NCBI RefSeq assembly: GCF_018492665.1 | Contig: NZ_JAFVME010000013.1 | Location: 1-64,000, forward strand | Reading direction: 5' to 3' | Length of the DNA: 64,000 bases | DNA from: Pedobacter sp. B4-66 | GTDB lineage: Bacteria; Bacteroidota; Bacteroidia; Sphingobacteriales; Sphingobacteriaceae | Notes under the pieces: model-generated | Seen by the model: only the letters and a program-made list of their open reading frames with translations | The model's database searches: none | Told to the model about the DNA's origin: nothing | Shown here: positions 26,089-35,298 of the stretch, piece after piece | Layout: every line of letters begins with the position of its first letter | Position numbering within the stretch: position 1 is the first letter of the stretch | Position numbers and translations under genes: made by a program

Positions 26089-27102
26089 ATGGAATTAGAA
26101 AAACAACAAACGCAGTTCATTTTAGAGATTAAAGAAAAAGTAAGAAATGCGCAGTATGAAGCGCTGAAAGCAGTAAACACCCAGTTGATCAATTTGTATT
26201 GGGAAATAGGGAGGTCGATTGCTGAAAAGCAGAAAGATGGTTGGGGAAAAGCTATTGTGCCACTGCTATCATTGGAATTGCAAAAAGAGTTTCCTGGAAT
26301 GGGGGGATTTTCCGTTTCAAATTTGTGGTATATGACCAGGTTTTACTCTGAATACCAGTCAGATATAAATCTACCACCATTGGTGGTAGAAATTAGCTGG
26401 AGCAAGCATCGTGTAATTTTAGACAAATGCAAAGACAACCAACAACGTAAGTTTTATATCAAAGCCACTAAGAAATTTGGCTGGACTAAAGATGTACTGA
26501 TACATCAAATTGAGAACCAGACCTTCGAAAGATACCTGTTGAACCAAACTAATCTTGATAAGGTTTTGCCTGAGACACAGAAGAAACTGGCACATCTAGC
26601 AATTAAAGACCATTACACTTTCGATTTTTTGAATATTACAGAGGAACATCCTGAAAGCGAACTAGAGCAAACTTTAATCAAAAATATACGCGCATTCTTG
26701 CTTGAAATGGGCAGTGATTATACGTTTGTAGGGAACCAGTATCGATTGGAAGTTGGTGGTCAAGAGTTTTTTATCGACCTTCTGTTATTCCATAGAAAAC
26801 TTCAGGCTGTGATTGCAATTGAGTTAAAAACGGGAGATTTTAAGCCAGAGTATAAAGGGAAAATGGAGTTTTATCTTGCCGTGTTAAATGATACAGTAAG
26901 GCTACCTCATGAAAATGAAGCTATAGGCATTATTATCTGTAAAAATAAGAACAGAACCATTGTTGAGTACTCCTTAAAAATGGGATCATTACCTATAGGG
27001 GTATCTACGTATAGTACTACAAATAAATTACCGGAAGCCTATAGGTCACTTTTACCAAGTGAAAAAGATATTGAAGATAGATTACAGGTGTTTTTTAATT
27101 AG
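26089..27102 (+). CDS. YhcG/DUF1016 family PD-(D/E)xK nuclease
   Basis: 337 residues. The N-terminal DUF1016 helical domain (about 8-165) carries LINLYWEIGRSIAEKQ and GFSVSNLWYMTRFYSEY. The C-terminal domain has the nuclease core FIDLLLFHRKLQAVIAIELK with D230 and E245-x-K247, then PEYKGKMEFYLAVL. The family is widespread and often found next to restriction, toxin-antitoxin or mobile loci; its DNA or RNA target is unsettled. Here it stands alone, without restriction-modification genes. Its coding sequence holds a 34-bp palindromic block also found just upstream of its start codon, encoding LPPLVVEISW. Such a stand-alone gene is a likely horizontally moved cassette, although codon use looks ordinary. 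Confidence 0.88.
   Translation: MELEKQQTQFILEIKEKVRNAQYEALKAVNTQLINLYWEIGRSIAEKQKDGWGKAIVPLLSLELQKEFPGMGGFSVSNLWYMTRFYSEYQSDINLPPLVVEISWSKHRVILDKCKDNQQRKFYIKATKKFGWTKDVLIHQIENQTFERYLLNQTNLDKVLPETQKKLAHLAIKDHYTFDFLNITEEHPESELEQTLIKNIRAFLLEMGSDYTFVGNQYRLEVGGQEFFIDLLLFHRKLQAVIAIELKTGDFKPEYKGKMEFYLAVLNDTVRLPHENEAIGIIICKNKNRTIVEYSLKMGSLPIGVSTYSTTNKLPEAYRSLLPSEKDIEDRLQVFFN
26366..26399. repeat. 34-bp repeat, intragenic copy (palindromic)
   Basis: Second exact copy, 329 bp downstream of the first and within the YhcG coding sequence (residues about 93-104, INLPPLVVEISW). The reading frame passes through it without disruption, and the encoded segment fits the family, so this copy is probably the original and the upstream one the derived copy. 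Confidence 0.9.
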
Positions 27103-27181
27103 CTATTCTCATAAATCCGTCAGCGTCTAAAAATGACGAAAATCACGATGCAATTGTAAAACATAATTAATTATTTTTAGT

Positions 27182-27189
27182 TAAGTTTG
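27182..27189 (+). promoter_or_regulatory. Candidate -7 element for the acyl-CoA synthetase gene
   Basis: TAAGTTTG matches TAnnTTTG; a TTG lies at 27154-27156 with a rather long 25-base spacer. The start codon is 123 bp further on, so the leader would be long. Confidence 0.35.
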
Positions 27190-27312
27190 GGAAACAAGGG
27201 TTGTACGAAAAGAATATATTGAGGGATAACAGTTTTGCCAAATCCCTAAAATAATGGAATACTTAAAAATCTTTAATTAACTAGATCCTTAAACAAATAT
27301 AAGCGAAGTACC

Positions 27313-29127
27313 ATGGCTGCAACGATAACAAGAGTATTCGACTTGCTTCAATACAATTTAGAGAAATTTCCGAAGGAAGAATTTGTTAGTGGTAAAATAA
27401 ACGGACAATGGGTAAAATACAGTACCCAAAAGTTTTGTGATACAGTTGATGCTTTAAGTAGAGGATTGATTGGTATTGGGATGGGAAAAGGATCGAGGGT
27501 AGCGGTAATGTCACCGAACAGACCAGAGTGGAACATCACGGATTTCGCCATTATGCAAATCGGTGCTTATCAAATACCACTTTATCCAACACTTGCAGAG
27601 CACGATATTAAGTTTATTCTCGAAAATGCAGAGGTTAGTGTGGTGTTTGCAGCTGATGAAACGCTATATAAAAAACTCAAGAATGTATGTGCAGAAATGG
27701 GTTCTGACATTAAAGTATATACGTTTAATGAGGTTTCGGGCGCCAATAATTGGTCGGTACTGTTGGCTGATGGCGCAAAGCAATCAGAAGCAAGGCCGTC
27801 TGATGCAAAGCAGTCTCAGATAGATTTAGATGAGTACAGAAATCAGATCAAGCCCGAGGATATTTTAACGCTTATTTATACTTCGGGAACAACCGGAACA
27901 CCTAAAGGAGTTATGCTTACGCATGATAACCTGGTTAAAAACTTCCAGAATTCTGCGGTGCTGTTGCCTGATGGAATAAGGACTGGGCTGAGCTTTTTAC
28001 CGTTGTCGCACATTTTTGAGCGGATGGTTATTTACCTATACATGTTCACCAATACGTCGGTTTATTATGCCGAGAGTATGGATACTATTGTGGCCGATAT
28101 TCAGTTTGTGAAGCCTACGGTTTTTTCTACTGTTCCGCGATTATTGGAAAAGGTGTACGAGAAGATCATGGAAAAAGGCAAGGCGCTTACAGGAATTAAA
28201 AGGGGAATCTTCTTTTGGTCGGTAGCCTTAGCAGAGAAATATGAAATTGAAAGCGGCTGGTTCTATAATTTCAAGCTAAACATCGCCAGAAAGCTGGTGT
28301 TTAAAAAATGGCAAGAAGCTCTGGGGGGCAATATTATTGTTATTGTTTCTGGAGGTGCGGCATTAAATCCACGATTGGCTAGGATCTTCTGGGCAGCTGG
28401 TATGCCGGTATTTGAGGGTTACGGACTAACGGAAACTTCGCCGGTAATTACGGTAAACCACTTAGGTAATACCATGTTTGGTACTGTTGGACCGGCAATT
28501 GAAGGTGTAGAGGTAAAGATTGCCGAAGATGGAGAGGTGTTGGCACGTGGTCATGCCATCATGAAAGGTTATTACATGCGCGATGATCTGACTGCCGAAA
28601 CTATTGATAAGGACGGTTGGTTCCATACCGGAGACATTGGTGAGTTGGTAAAAGGTAAGTTTCTGAAAATTACCGATCGTAAGAAAGAGATATTTAAAAC
28701 TGCGGGGGGCAAGTATGTGGCTCCTCAAATTATAGAGAATAAGTTTAAGGAAACTCCTTTGGTAGAGCAGGTTATGGTACTTGGCGAGAATCGTAAGTTC
28801 CCATCTGCGCTAATCGTTCCTAATTTTGTTGCGCTAAAAGCGTGGGCAGAGAAAAAGGGAATCGGCTACACTACCGATGCGGAAATGGCAAAGGATGCGA
28901 ATGTATTAGAGAAATTTCAACAGATCGTTCTGTTATCGGGCAAGGATTTTGGTAAGTGGGAGCAGGTTAAACGCTTCGCCCTGTTGTCTAAACAATGGAG
29001 TATAGATGGCGGAGAGCTTACCCCTAAGCTGAGTCTGAAACGGAAAGTTATCCTGGAAAAGAATAAGGATATTATAGAAAAGATTTATGTTGACGCAGAG
29101 AATTACAAAGAAGAGAAACACGAATAA
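27313..29127 (+). CDS. Long-chain acyl-CoA synthetase (AMP-binding)
   Basis: 604-residue adenylate-forming enzyme. The P-loop motif LIYTSGTTGTPKGVMLTHDN is near residues 191-210, followed by LPLSHIFERMV, the YGLTETSPVI motif (about 371-380), GWFHTGDIGEL (about 436-446) and TDRKKEIFKTAGGKYVAPQ (about 453-471). It activates long-chain fatty acids to acyl-CoA for degradation or phospholipid use, acting at the inner membrane face. It has the FadD15/FACS length and the large C-terminal extension. The fadN-fadA-fadE genes lie 5 kb downstream. Its end overlaps the gamma-glutamyltransferase start by 41 bp, which implies coupled expression. Confidence 0.93.
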   Translation: MAATITRVFDLLQYNLEKFPKEEFVSGKINGQWVKYSTQKFCDTVDALSRGLIGIGMGKGSRVAVMSPNRPEWNITDFAIMQIGAYQIPLYPTLAEHDIKFILENAEVSVVFAADETLYKKLKNVCAEMGSDIKVYTFNEVSGANNWSVLLADGAKQSEARPSDAKQSQIDLDEYRNQIKPEDILTLIYTSGTTGTPKGVMLTHDNLVKNFQNSAVLLPDGIRTGLSFLPLSHIFERMVIYLYMFTNTSVYYAESMDTIVADIQFVKPTVFSTVPRLLEKVYEKIMEKGKALTGIKRGIFFWSVALAEKYEIESGWFYNFKLNIARKLVFKKWQEALGGNIIVIVSGGAALNPRLARIFWAAGMPVFEGYGLTETSPVITVNHLGNTMFGTVGPAIEGVEVKIAEDGEVLARGHAIMKGYYMRDDLTAETIDKDGWFHTGDIGELVKGKFLKITDRKKEIFKTAGGKYVAPQIIENKFKETPLVEQVMVLGENRKFPSALIVPNFVALKAWAEKKGIGYTTDAEMAKDANVLEKFQQIVLLSGKDFGKWEQVKRFALLSKQWSIDGGELTPKLSLKRKVILEKNKDIIEKIYVDAENYKEEKHE

Positions 29128-30811
29128 ACATATTGTATTCGCTTTTTTTGTTGGGTTAACGCTTTCGGGGTGTGTTGGAGGACAACTCGGAAAGCAAAAC
29201 AGTGTAGAGTATAGAAATGGAATGGTGGTTTCGGCCAGTCCACTAGCTTCTAACGTTGGGCTCAGTATTTTAAAAAAGGGTGGTAACGCAGTTGATGCTG
29301 CGGTTGCCGTACAATTTGCTTTGGCAGTTGTTTATCCGAACGCAGGCAATTTAGGCGGAGGCGGTTTTATGGTTTATCGCTCCGCTTCGGGAGAGGCCAA
29401 TAGTTTAGATTTCAGAGAAAAAGCAGGTTCATTGTCCTCTCGCGATATGTATTTGGATTCAGCAGGCAATGCCATTACAGATAAAAGTTTATATGGGGCT
29501 CTTGCTTCGGGTGTTCCGGGTTCGGTTGCTGGTATGGTTGAGGCACATGCTAAGTATGGTAAATTGAAATGGGCCGATTTAATTGAGCCTGCAGTAGAAT
29601 TAGCAAGAAATGGTTTTAAAGTAAGTGCCAGACAAGCCGCTGAGCTTAACTCATTAAAAGAAACATTTGCGCGGTTTAATCCCCAGGGCACTGCATTGTT
29701 GAAAGTAACTGATTGGGCAGAAGGGGATGTTTTGGTGCAATGGGAATTGGCTGGTACGTTAGAGCAGATTAGAGACAAAGGCCGTGCAGGATTTTATGAG
29801 GGTGCTGTTGCCGATAGTTTAATTGCAGAGATGCAACGCGGAAAGGGCATCATCACTAAGGAAGACCTTAAAAACTATCAGGCGGTTTGGCGTAAGCCTA
29901 TCATAGGTAACTATAAAGAATATAAAATTATTACAATGCCTCCCCCTTCAAGTGGTGGTATTGCTTTGCTGCAATTGCTTAAGTCGGTAGAGGCTTTTCC
30001 TTTAAAAAGATGGGGCTTAAACGCTGATTCGACAGTTCAATTGGTAGTTGAAGCCGAGCGTAGGGTGTATGCCGATAGGGCTGCATATCTTGGTGATCCG
30101 GATTTTTATAAGGTGCCAGAGCAACAGCTTTTAAATAATGCCTACATAAAAAGCAGGATGAGCAATTTTAGCTGGGACAAGGCTACGCCAAGTTCTTCTA
30201 TTAAAGAAGGCGACTTAAATATTCGTGAGCACGAAGAAACTACGCATTTTTCTATTGTAGATAGGGACGGCAATTCTGTCTCAATAACCACAACATTAAA
30301 TGGGTCGTACGGTTCTGCGGTTGTGGTTAAGGGAGCGGGTTTCTTGTTAAATAACGAAATGGACGATTTCTCGGTAAAGCCCGGAACACCTAATATGTAT
30401 GGTTTAGTGGGTGGTGAGGCCAATGCCATTGCTCCCGGCAAACGGATGTTGAGTTCTATGACGCCTACCATTATCGAAAAGGATGGTAAACTGTTTATGG
30501 TAGTAGGTACGCCGGGTGGTTCTACCATTATTACTTCGGTTTTTCAGACAATATTAAATGTGATAGAGTTTGATAAAAGTATGCAACAGGCCGTAGCAGC
30601 TAAAAAGTTCCATCACCAATGGTTGCCAGATGAGGTGTATACTGAAGAGAATACACTTGATAGTTTAACTGTGTTAAAGCTTAAGGCCAAAGGGTATAGC
30701 ATTGCTCCGCGTGGGCCAATTGGTAGGGTGGATGCGATTTTGAGAACCAAATGGGGATATTATCAAGGGGGTGCCGACCCGCGTGGCGACGATAGTATCG
30801 CCGCGTGGTAG
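29087..30811 (+). CDS. ggt: Gamma-glutamyltransferase, lipoprotein form
   Basis: 574-residue Ntn hydrolase. The N-terminal KKRNTNKHIVFAFFVGLTLSGC is a lipoprotein signal with Cys29 for acylation, so the enzyme is anchored in the envelope. The self-cleavage and catalytic threonine is T385 of TTHFSIVDRDGNSVS; GNLGGGGFMVYR and GTPGGSTIITSV are further family motifs. It cleaves glutathione and other gamma-glutamyl compounds. It begins inside the acyl-CoA synthetase gene (41-bp overlap); no later ATG precedes the lipobox, so this start is well supported. Confidence 0.92.
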   Translation: MLTQRITKKRNTNKHIVFAFFVGLTLSGCVGGQLGKQNSVEYRNGMVVSASPLASNVGLSILKKGGNAVDAAVAVQFALAVVYPNAGNLGGGGFMVYRSASGEANSLDFREKAGSLSSRDMYLDSAGNAITDKSLYGALASGVPGSVAGMVEAHAKYGKLKWADLIEPAVELARNGFKVSARQAAELNSLKETFARFNPQGTALLKVTDWAEGDVLVQWELAGTLEQIRDKGRAGFYEGAVADSLIAEMQRGKGIITKEDLKNYQAVWRKPIIGNYKEYKIITMPPPSSGGIALLQLLKSVEAFPLKRWGLNADSTVQLVVEAERRVYADRAAYLGDPDFYKVPEQQLLNNAYIKSRMSNFSWDKATPSSSIKEGDLNIREHEETTHFSIVDRDGNSVSITTTLNGSYGSAVVVKGAGFLLNNEMDDFSVKPGTPNMYGLVGGEANAIAPGKRMLSSMTPTIIEKDGKLFMVVGTPGGSTIITSVFQTILNVIEFDKSMQQAVAAKKFHHQWLPDEVYTEENTLDSLTVLKLKAKGYSIAPRGPIGRVDAILRTKWGYYQGGADPRGDDSIAAW

Positions 30812-30943
30812 TTTTGTATAGTATACAGCACAGTCTATTTTCAGTTTAAACGTAGTTAAAGGAGGTTTAGGTTGTTTGGCCTGAGTATTGAATAATGGTA
30901 GAGGAATTAAAGAATTCTGAAAAATTATTTAAAAATCCTATCT

Positions 30944-32281
30944 ATGAAACAAAGACTATTTAAATGTTTACCCTTAGCTGTTGCAGCTCTGCTTGTTGGT
31001 GGTGCAACTCAGGCTCAGGAAAAAACAGAAGGAACAAGTTCTGATGCAACTAAATTAAATACATGGTCTATTGGTATTAATGCCGGTGCATTAGCTCCTA
31101 TTTCTCCATTGGGAGGAAAGAATGATTTCTCTAACTGGAAAACTAATTTAGGTTACGGCTTATACATTAAAAAACAAATTACGCCTTATTTCTCGTTGCG
31201 TTTAGACGGAGTAAGAGGTAAATTGAAAGGTGATAATTCGGAGCCATACAAAAGCGGAGCGGTAAATGACAGCCCTCTTAGTGCTTTTGAAACTAATCTT
31301 GATTATTCGGCAAGCTTAAATGCGGTTGTGAATTTGTTTAATATTGACATGTTCCATAAAAACAATGCATTGCAATTGTATGCTTCGGCCGGTGCTGGTG
31401 TGGCTGGTTACAAAGTTAAAACTTCGACAGGTGGCGGTGCGCTAACTGATTACAGCAATGGCGAAACATTTAATGAGCTGGTTGTGCCGGTTGGTGTTGG
31501 CGCTAAATTTAAATTATCTGATAGGGTAAATCTTGATTTAGGTTGGACCATGAACTATGTTGATAATGACAATCTTGATGGTTACTATCGCGGAAGCAAC
31601 GATAAATACTCATATGCTTATGGTGGTTTAGAGTTTGCTTTGGGTAGCGGTCAGAAACAACTTGCATGGCACAATCCTGTAGCTTTAACTTATGACGAAG
31701 CTTTACAGGCTAAACAAACTGCTAATGCATTGAAAAGCGATCTTGATGCTCAAAAAGCTGAAAATGCAAAATTAAGAGCTGATATGGACGGTCTGTTGAA
31801 AGATACAGATGGTGATGGTGTTGCTGATAAATTGGATAAATGCCCTGATACGCCAACAGGTGTTGTGGTTGATGGTGCTGGTTGTCCGTTAAAAGTACCT
31901 GTGCCTGTAGTTGAAAAAGTAATCATTACTGAAGCAGATCGTAAGGTTGTTGCTGATGCGATTAAAAATTTAGAGTTTGATTTAGGTAAAGCTACCATCA
32001 GATCAAAATCTTATGCTACTTTGAATCGCGTTGCATCTCTTTTGATAGAGAAAAACTTTAGCTTGAAATTAGCGGGTCATACTGATAATACAGGTTCTGA
32101 TGCGTTGAATTTGAAGTTGTCTAAAGATAGGGCCGAATCTGTTAAAGCTTATTTAGTGTCGCAGGGAGCTAATGCTTCTCGCATTGAGGCAACTGGATAT
32201 GGCGAAGGTCAGCCTATTGCAAGCAATAAAACTGCAGCGGGCCGTCAGAAAAATAGAAGGGTAGAGTTTACACTTTACTAG
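30944..32281 (+). CDS. OmpA family porin-like protein with calcium-binding (TSP3) repeat
   Basis: 445 residues. Signal peptide (ending GATQAQ), N-terminal beta-barrel (about 30-225), a short coiled coil (about 245-280), a thrombospondin type 3-like calcium repeat DTDGDGVADKLDKCPDTPTG and a C-terminal OmpA domain (about 335-445, LAGHTDNTGSDALNLKLSKD ... GYGEGQPIASN). It anchors the outer membrane to peptidoglycan. This is a stand-alone OprF/OmpA-type major protein, distinct from the PorE-like protein at 2.9 kb. An AAAGGAGG-like string lies about 85 bp upstream, too far to act as a ribosome site. Confidence 0.92.
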   Translation: MKQRLFKCLPLAVAALLVGGATQAQEKTEGTSSDATKLNTWSIGINAGALAPISPLGGKNDFSNWKTNLGYGLYIKKQITPYFSLRLDGVRGKLKGDNSEPYKSGAVNDSPLSAFETNLDYSASLNAVVNLFNIDMFHKNNALQLYASAGAGVAGYKVKTSTGGGALTDYSNGETFNELVVPVGVGAKFKLSDRVNLDLGWTMNYVDNDNLDGYYRGSNDKYSYAYGGLEFALGSGQKQLAWHNPVALTYDEALQAKQTANALKSDLDAQKAENAKLRADMDGLLKDTDGDGVADKLDKCPDTPTGVVVDGAGCPLKVPVPVVEKVIITEADRKVVADAIKNLEFDLGKATIRSKSYATLNRVASLLIEKNFSLKLAGHTDNTGSDALNLKLSKDRAESVKAYLVSQGANASRIEATGYGEGQPIASNKTAAGRQKNRRVEFTLY

Positions 32282-32301
32282 TCTAGAACGGTATTAAGTT
32301 T

Positions 32302-32335
32302 AAAAAGCCATCCTATTATTTAGGGTGGCTTTTTT
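32302..32335 (+). terminator. Terminator after ompA-like gene
   Basis: 13-bp stem (aaaaagccatcct with agggtggcttttt, one G-T pair), a 7-base loop and a T-run. It separates the porin gene from the MarR-fad unit. Confidence 0.8.
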
Positions 32336-32361
32336 ATGTAATAATATTTTGAGAATTATAG

Positions 32362-32392
32362 TTGCAAACTAATTATTTATTCAATAGCTTTG
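32362..32392 (+). promoter_or_regulatory. Promoter of the marR-fadNAE unit
   Basis: TTG at 32362-32364, 20 bases, TAGCTTTG at 32385-32392. Expected transcript start near 32399, only about 14 bases before the ATG at 32413, so the leader is very short. A MarR-type dimer bound at this site would block the promoter directly; no perfect palindrome is evident. Confidence 0.65.
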
Positions 32393-32412
32393 TTATGCAA
32401 GCATAGTATTTA

Positions 32413-32868
32413 ATGAAACAGCAGGAGACAATAGATTATTTTTTAAAGGTAGTGTGGCAAAATATGGCCAATACCTATAACCAGATAGCTTCTGGCTTCG
32501 GGATAACCCAGGCAATTGGTTATGTTCTGATTAATATAGACAAGGAGGGGACGGCGGTATCTCAGCTTGCCGGATTACTTGGGGTTAAGGCCACAAGTTT
32601 ATCCAGGATGTTAAACAATATGGAAGAATTGGGGTTAATATACAGAGAGACTTCGGCTGGAGATAAGCGATCGGTTAAGGTTTACCTTACCGATTTTGGT
32701 CGCGAGAAAAGGCAGCTGGCAAAAGGAGTTGTTATTTCATTTAATGAGTACTTAAACGCAAACTTAAACTCTCAGGAAAAGAACAATTTGATACTGTCCT
32801 TACAGAAATTAAATAAACTGACTTTAGCTTATAAAACCCCTGTTGAAAATGGGGTAGATAAAGGCTAG
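32413..32868 (+). CDS. MarR family transcriptional regulator
   Basis: 151 residues with the winged-helix core: TAVSQLAGLLGVKATSLSRM (recognition helix, about 52-71), the wing ETSAGDKRSVKVYLTDFGRE (about 82-101), and long dimerisation helices at both ends. It heads a row of beta-oxidation genes in the same direction, with a 40-bp gap to fadN. By position it probably represses them, relieved by an acyl-CoA or fatty-acid ligand; this is inference from context (FadR-like roles exist in several families). Confidence 0.88.
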   Translation: MKQQETIDYFLKVVWQNMANTYNQIASGFGITQAIGYVLINIDKEGTAVSQLAGLLGVKATSLSRMLNNMEELGLIYRETSAGDKRSVKVYLTDFGREKRQLAKGVVISFNEYLNANLNSQEKNNLILSLQKLNKLTLAYKTPVENGVDKG

Positions 32869-32908
32869 TAAAGTAGCTTGATAATCATTAAAAGCATAAA
32901 ATATACTG

Positions 32909-35278
32909 ATGGAAATGATAAACAAAAAGATAAATAAGGTAGCGGTATTGGGATCCGGAATTATGGGATCGCGTATTGCCTGTCACTTTGCAAATATAGG
33001 TGTTGAGATCTTGTTGTTAGATATTGTGCCAAAGGAGGGCCCCAGAAATGGCATAGTGGATACGGCATTACAGACAGCTGTAAAAACTAATCCCTCGCCA
33101 GTTTATTCTAAGAAAGTGCTTAGCAAAATTACTACCGGTAATTTTGATGATGATATGTCGAAAATTGCAGGTTGTGATTGGATTATAGAGGTTGTTGTAG
33201 AGAATCTGGATATTAAGAAAAAGGTATTTGAGCAGGTTGAGCAACATCGCAAGCCGGGTACTTTGGTTACTTCGAATACTTCGGGGATTCCGATTCATAT
33301 GATGGCAGAGGGTAGAAGTGATGACTTTAAAGCGAATTTCTGCGGAACGCATTTCTTTAATCCTCCTCGTTATTTAAGGTTACTTGAAATTATACCTTCT
33401 CCACATACCAAGCCTGATCTGGTAGATTTTCTGATGCATTATGGCGACAAGTTTTTAGGTAAAACCACGGTTTTATGTAAAGATACGCCTGCGTTTATTG
33501 CTAACAGGGTTGGAGTGTATTCTATCATGTCGCTGTTGCATCTGGTTGAAAAGATGGAGCTGACGGTAGAGGAGGTAGATAAATATACTGGTCCGGCATT
33601 GGGCAGACCGAAATCGGCAACTTTCCGTACTACTGATATGGTGGGATTAGATACTATGATTAAGGTTGCTAAAGGACTTTATGATAATTGTCCGGATGAT
33701 AAAGCTCACGATCTTTTTAAGCTTCCGGCTTATGTAGAAAAAATGGAAGCCAATAAATGGTTGGGTGATAAAACCAATCAGGGCTTTTATAAGAAAACAA
33801 AAACAGCGGAAGGCAAGACTGAGATTCTTGCGCTCGATTTGAAAACGCTGGAATACAGACCTCAGGTAAAAGTTAAGTCAGCTACGCTTGATTTGACTAA
33901 ACCAATTGAGAATGTGCGCGACAGAATGAAAGTTTTTGCTGCGGGTAAAGACAAAGCCGGCGAGCTTTTCAGGGCTTCGTTTTTTGGTTTGTTCGAATAT
34001 GTGTCTGACAGGATTCCTGAGATTTCTGATGAACTATATAGAATTGATGATGCCATGCGTGCCGGTTTCGGATGGGACTTAGGTCCGTTTGAAGTTTGGG
34101 ATGCGGTGGGTATTGCAGCGTCTATAGAAGGCATGAAAAAGTATGGACACGAGGCTGCGGTCTGGGTTCAAGAAATGCTTGCTGCTGGAAATACATCGTT
34201 TTACAAGGTAGAGGATGGGGTTCGTAAATATTATGATATTCCTACTAAGAGCTATAAAGCGGTTCCGGGTGCTGAGGCGTTTATCATCCTTGATAATTTA
34301 AGAGCCAACAAGGTGATCTGGAAAAACTCTGGTGCTTCTATCATTGATTTGGGTGATGGAATTATCAACGTAGAGTTTCATTCGAAAATGAATACCATTG
34401 GCGGCGATACTTTGCAGGCCATTAATAAAGCCATTGATATGGCAGAAAAGGACTATAGAGGGGTAGTGATTGGTAATGATGGTGCAAACTTTTCGGCCGG
34501 GGCTAATGTAGGAATGATCTTTATGATGGCGGTTGAGCAGGAGTGGGACGAGTTGAATATGGCGATAAGGATGTTCCAAAATACGTCTATGCGCATCAGG
34601 TATTCTTCTATTCCGGTGGTTGTTGCGCCGCATAATCTTACGCTTGGCGGTGGTTGTGAGTTTAGCTTACATGCTGATCATGTGCAGCTTAATGCCGAAA
34701 CTTATATGGGGTTAGTTGAGTTTGGTGTAGGTGTTATTCCTGGTGGTGGTGGTACCAAAGAGTTTGCTTTAAGGGCTTCTGACGAGTATAATGATGATCA
34801 GATTGTTCAGAATGTGCTTAAGGATAGGTTTTTAACTATCGGTATGGCTAAGGTTTCTACTTCGGCTGTTGAGGCTTTTGAATTGGGTTATCTTCAAAAA
34901 GGGAAGTATTCTATTTCTATGAATAGAAGCAGGCTTATTGCTGATGCAAAAGCAAAGGCAATTGAACTTGCTGATGCTGGGTATACTAAGCCGGTTCAGC
35001 GTAAGGATATTAAAGTATTAGGCAAACAGGGCTTAGGTATTGTTTACGCGGGTGCGAATACCATGTATTCTGGTCATTATATTTCTGAGCATGATAAAAA
35101 GATCTCTGAGAAATTGGGTTGGGTGATGTGTGGCGGTGATCTTTCGTCGCCAACAGAAGTGACCGAACAGTATTTGCTTGACCTGGAAAGGGAAGTGTTT
35201 TTATCGTTATGCGGTGAAAGGAAGACTTTAGAGCGTATTCAGAGTATAGTTACAAAAGGTAAACCGCTTAGAAACTAA
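32909..35278 (+). CDS. fadN: 3-hydroxyacyl-CoA dehydrogenase / enoyl-CoA hydratase (FadN type)
   Basis: 789 residues, the same length as Bacillus FadN. Domain order is dehydrogenase first: Rossmann NAD site VAVLGSGIMGSRIACHFANI at about 12-31, catalytic region FCGTHFFNPPRYLRLLEIIP, C-terminal 3HCDH domain, and then a crotonase domain (about 480-660, FSAGANVGM, LTLGGGCEFSLHAD, GVGVIPGGGGTKEF). This order is the reverse of E. coli FadB/FadJ and is typical of FadN. It carries out hydration and NAD-dependent oxidation in fatty-acid beta-oxidation. It stands second in a unit with MarR, thiolase and acyl-CoA dehydrogenase. Confidence 0.93.
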   Translation: MEMINKKINKVAVLGSGIMGSRIACHFANIGVEILLLDIVPKEGPRNGIVDTALQTAVKTNPSPVYSKKVLSKITTGNFDDDMSKIAGCDWIIEVVVENLDIKKKVFEQVEQHRKPGTLVTSNTSGIPIHMMAEGRSDDFKANFCGTHFFNPPRYLRLLEIIPSPHTKPDLVDFLMHYGDKFLGKTTVLCKDTPAFIANRVGVYSIMSLLHLVEKMELTVEEVDKYTGPALGRPKSATFRTTDMVGLDTMIKVAKGLYDNCPDDKAHDLFKLPAYVEKMEANKWLGDKTNQGFYKKTKTAEGKTEILALDLKTLEYRPQVKVKSATLDLTKPIENVRDRMKVFAAGKDKAGELFRASFFGLFEYVSDRIPEISDELYRIDDAMRAGFGWDLGPFEVWDAVGIAASIEGMKKYGHEAAVWVQEMLAAGNTSFYKVEDGVRKYYDIPTKSYKAVPGAEAFIILDNLRANKVIWKNSGASIIDLGDGIINVEFHSKMNTIGGDTLQAINKAIDMAEKDYRGVVIGNDGANFSAGANVGMIFMMAVEQEWDELNMAIRMFQNTSMRIRYSSIPVVVAPHNLTLGGGCEFSLHADHVQLNAETYMGLVEFGVGVIPGGGGTKEFALRASDEYNDDQIVQNVLKDRFLTIGMAKVSTSAVEAFELGYLQKGKYSISMNRSRLIADAKAKAIELADAGYTKPVQRKDIKVLGKQGLGIVYAGANTMYSGHYISEHDKKISEKLGWVMCGGDLSSPTEVTEQYLLDLEREVFLSLCGERKTLERIQSIVTKGKPLRN

Positions 35279-35298
35279 GCTATTTAATAGATATAGAC

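Noticed and set aside
26366..26399. In-frame mobile repeat insertion into the YhcG gene
   Set aside because: The encoded LPPLVVEISW segment fits the usual family sequence at this point, so the intragenic copy is likely native; the leader copy is the odd one.
30860..30867. Strong Shine-Dalgarno-like AAAGGAGG
   Set aside because: It lies over 75 bp upstream of the only plausible start codon, and Bacteroidota do not rely on such sites.
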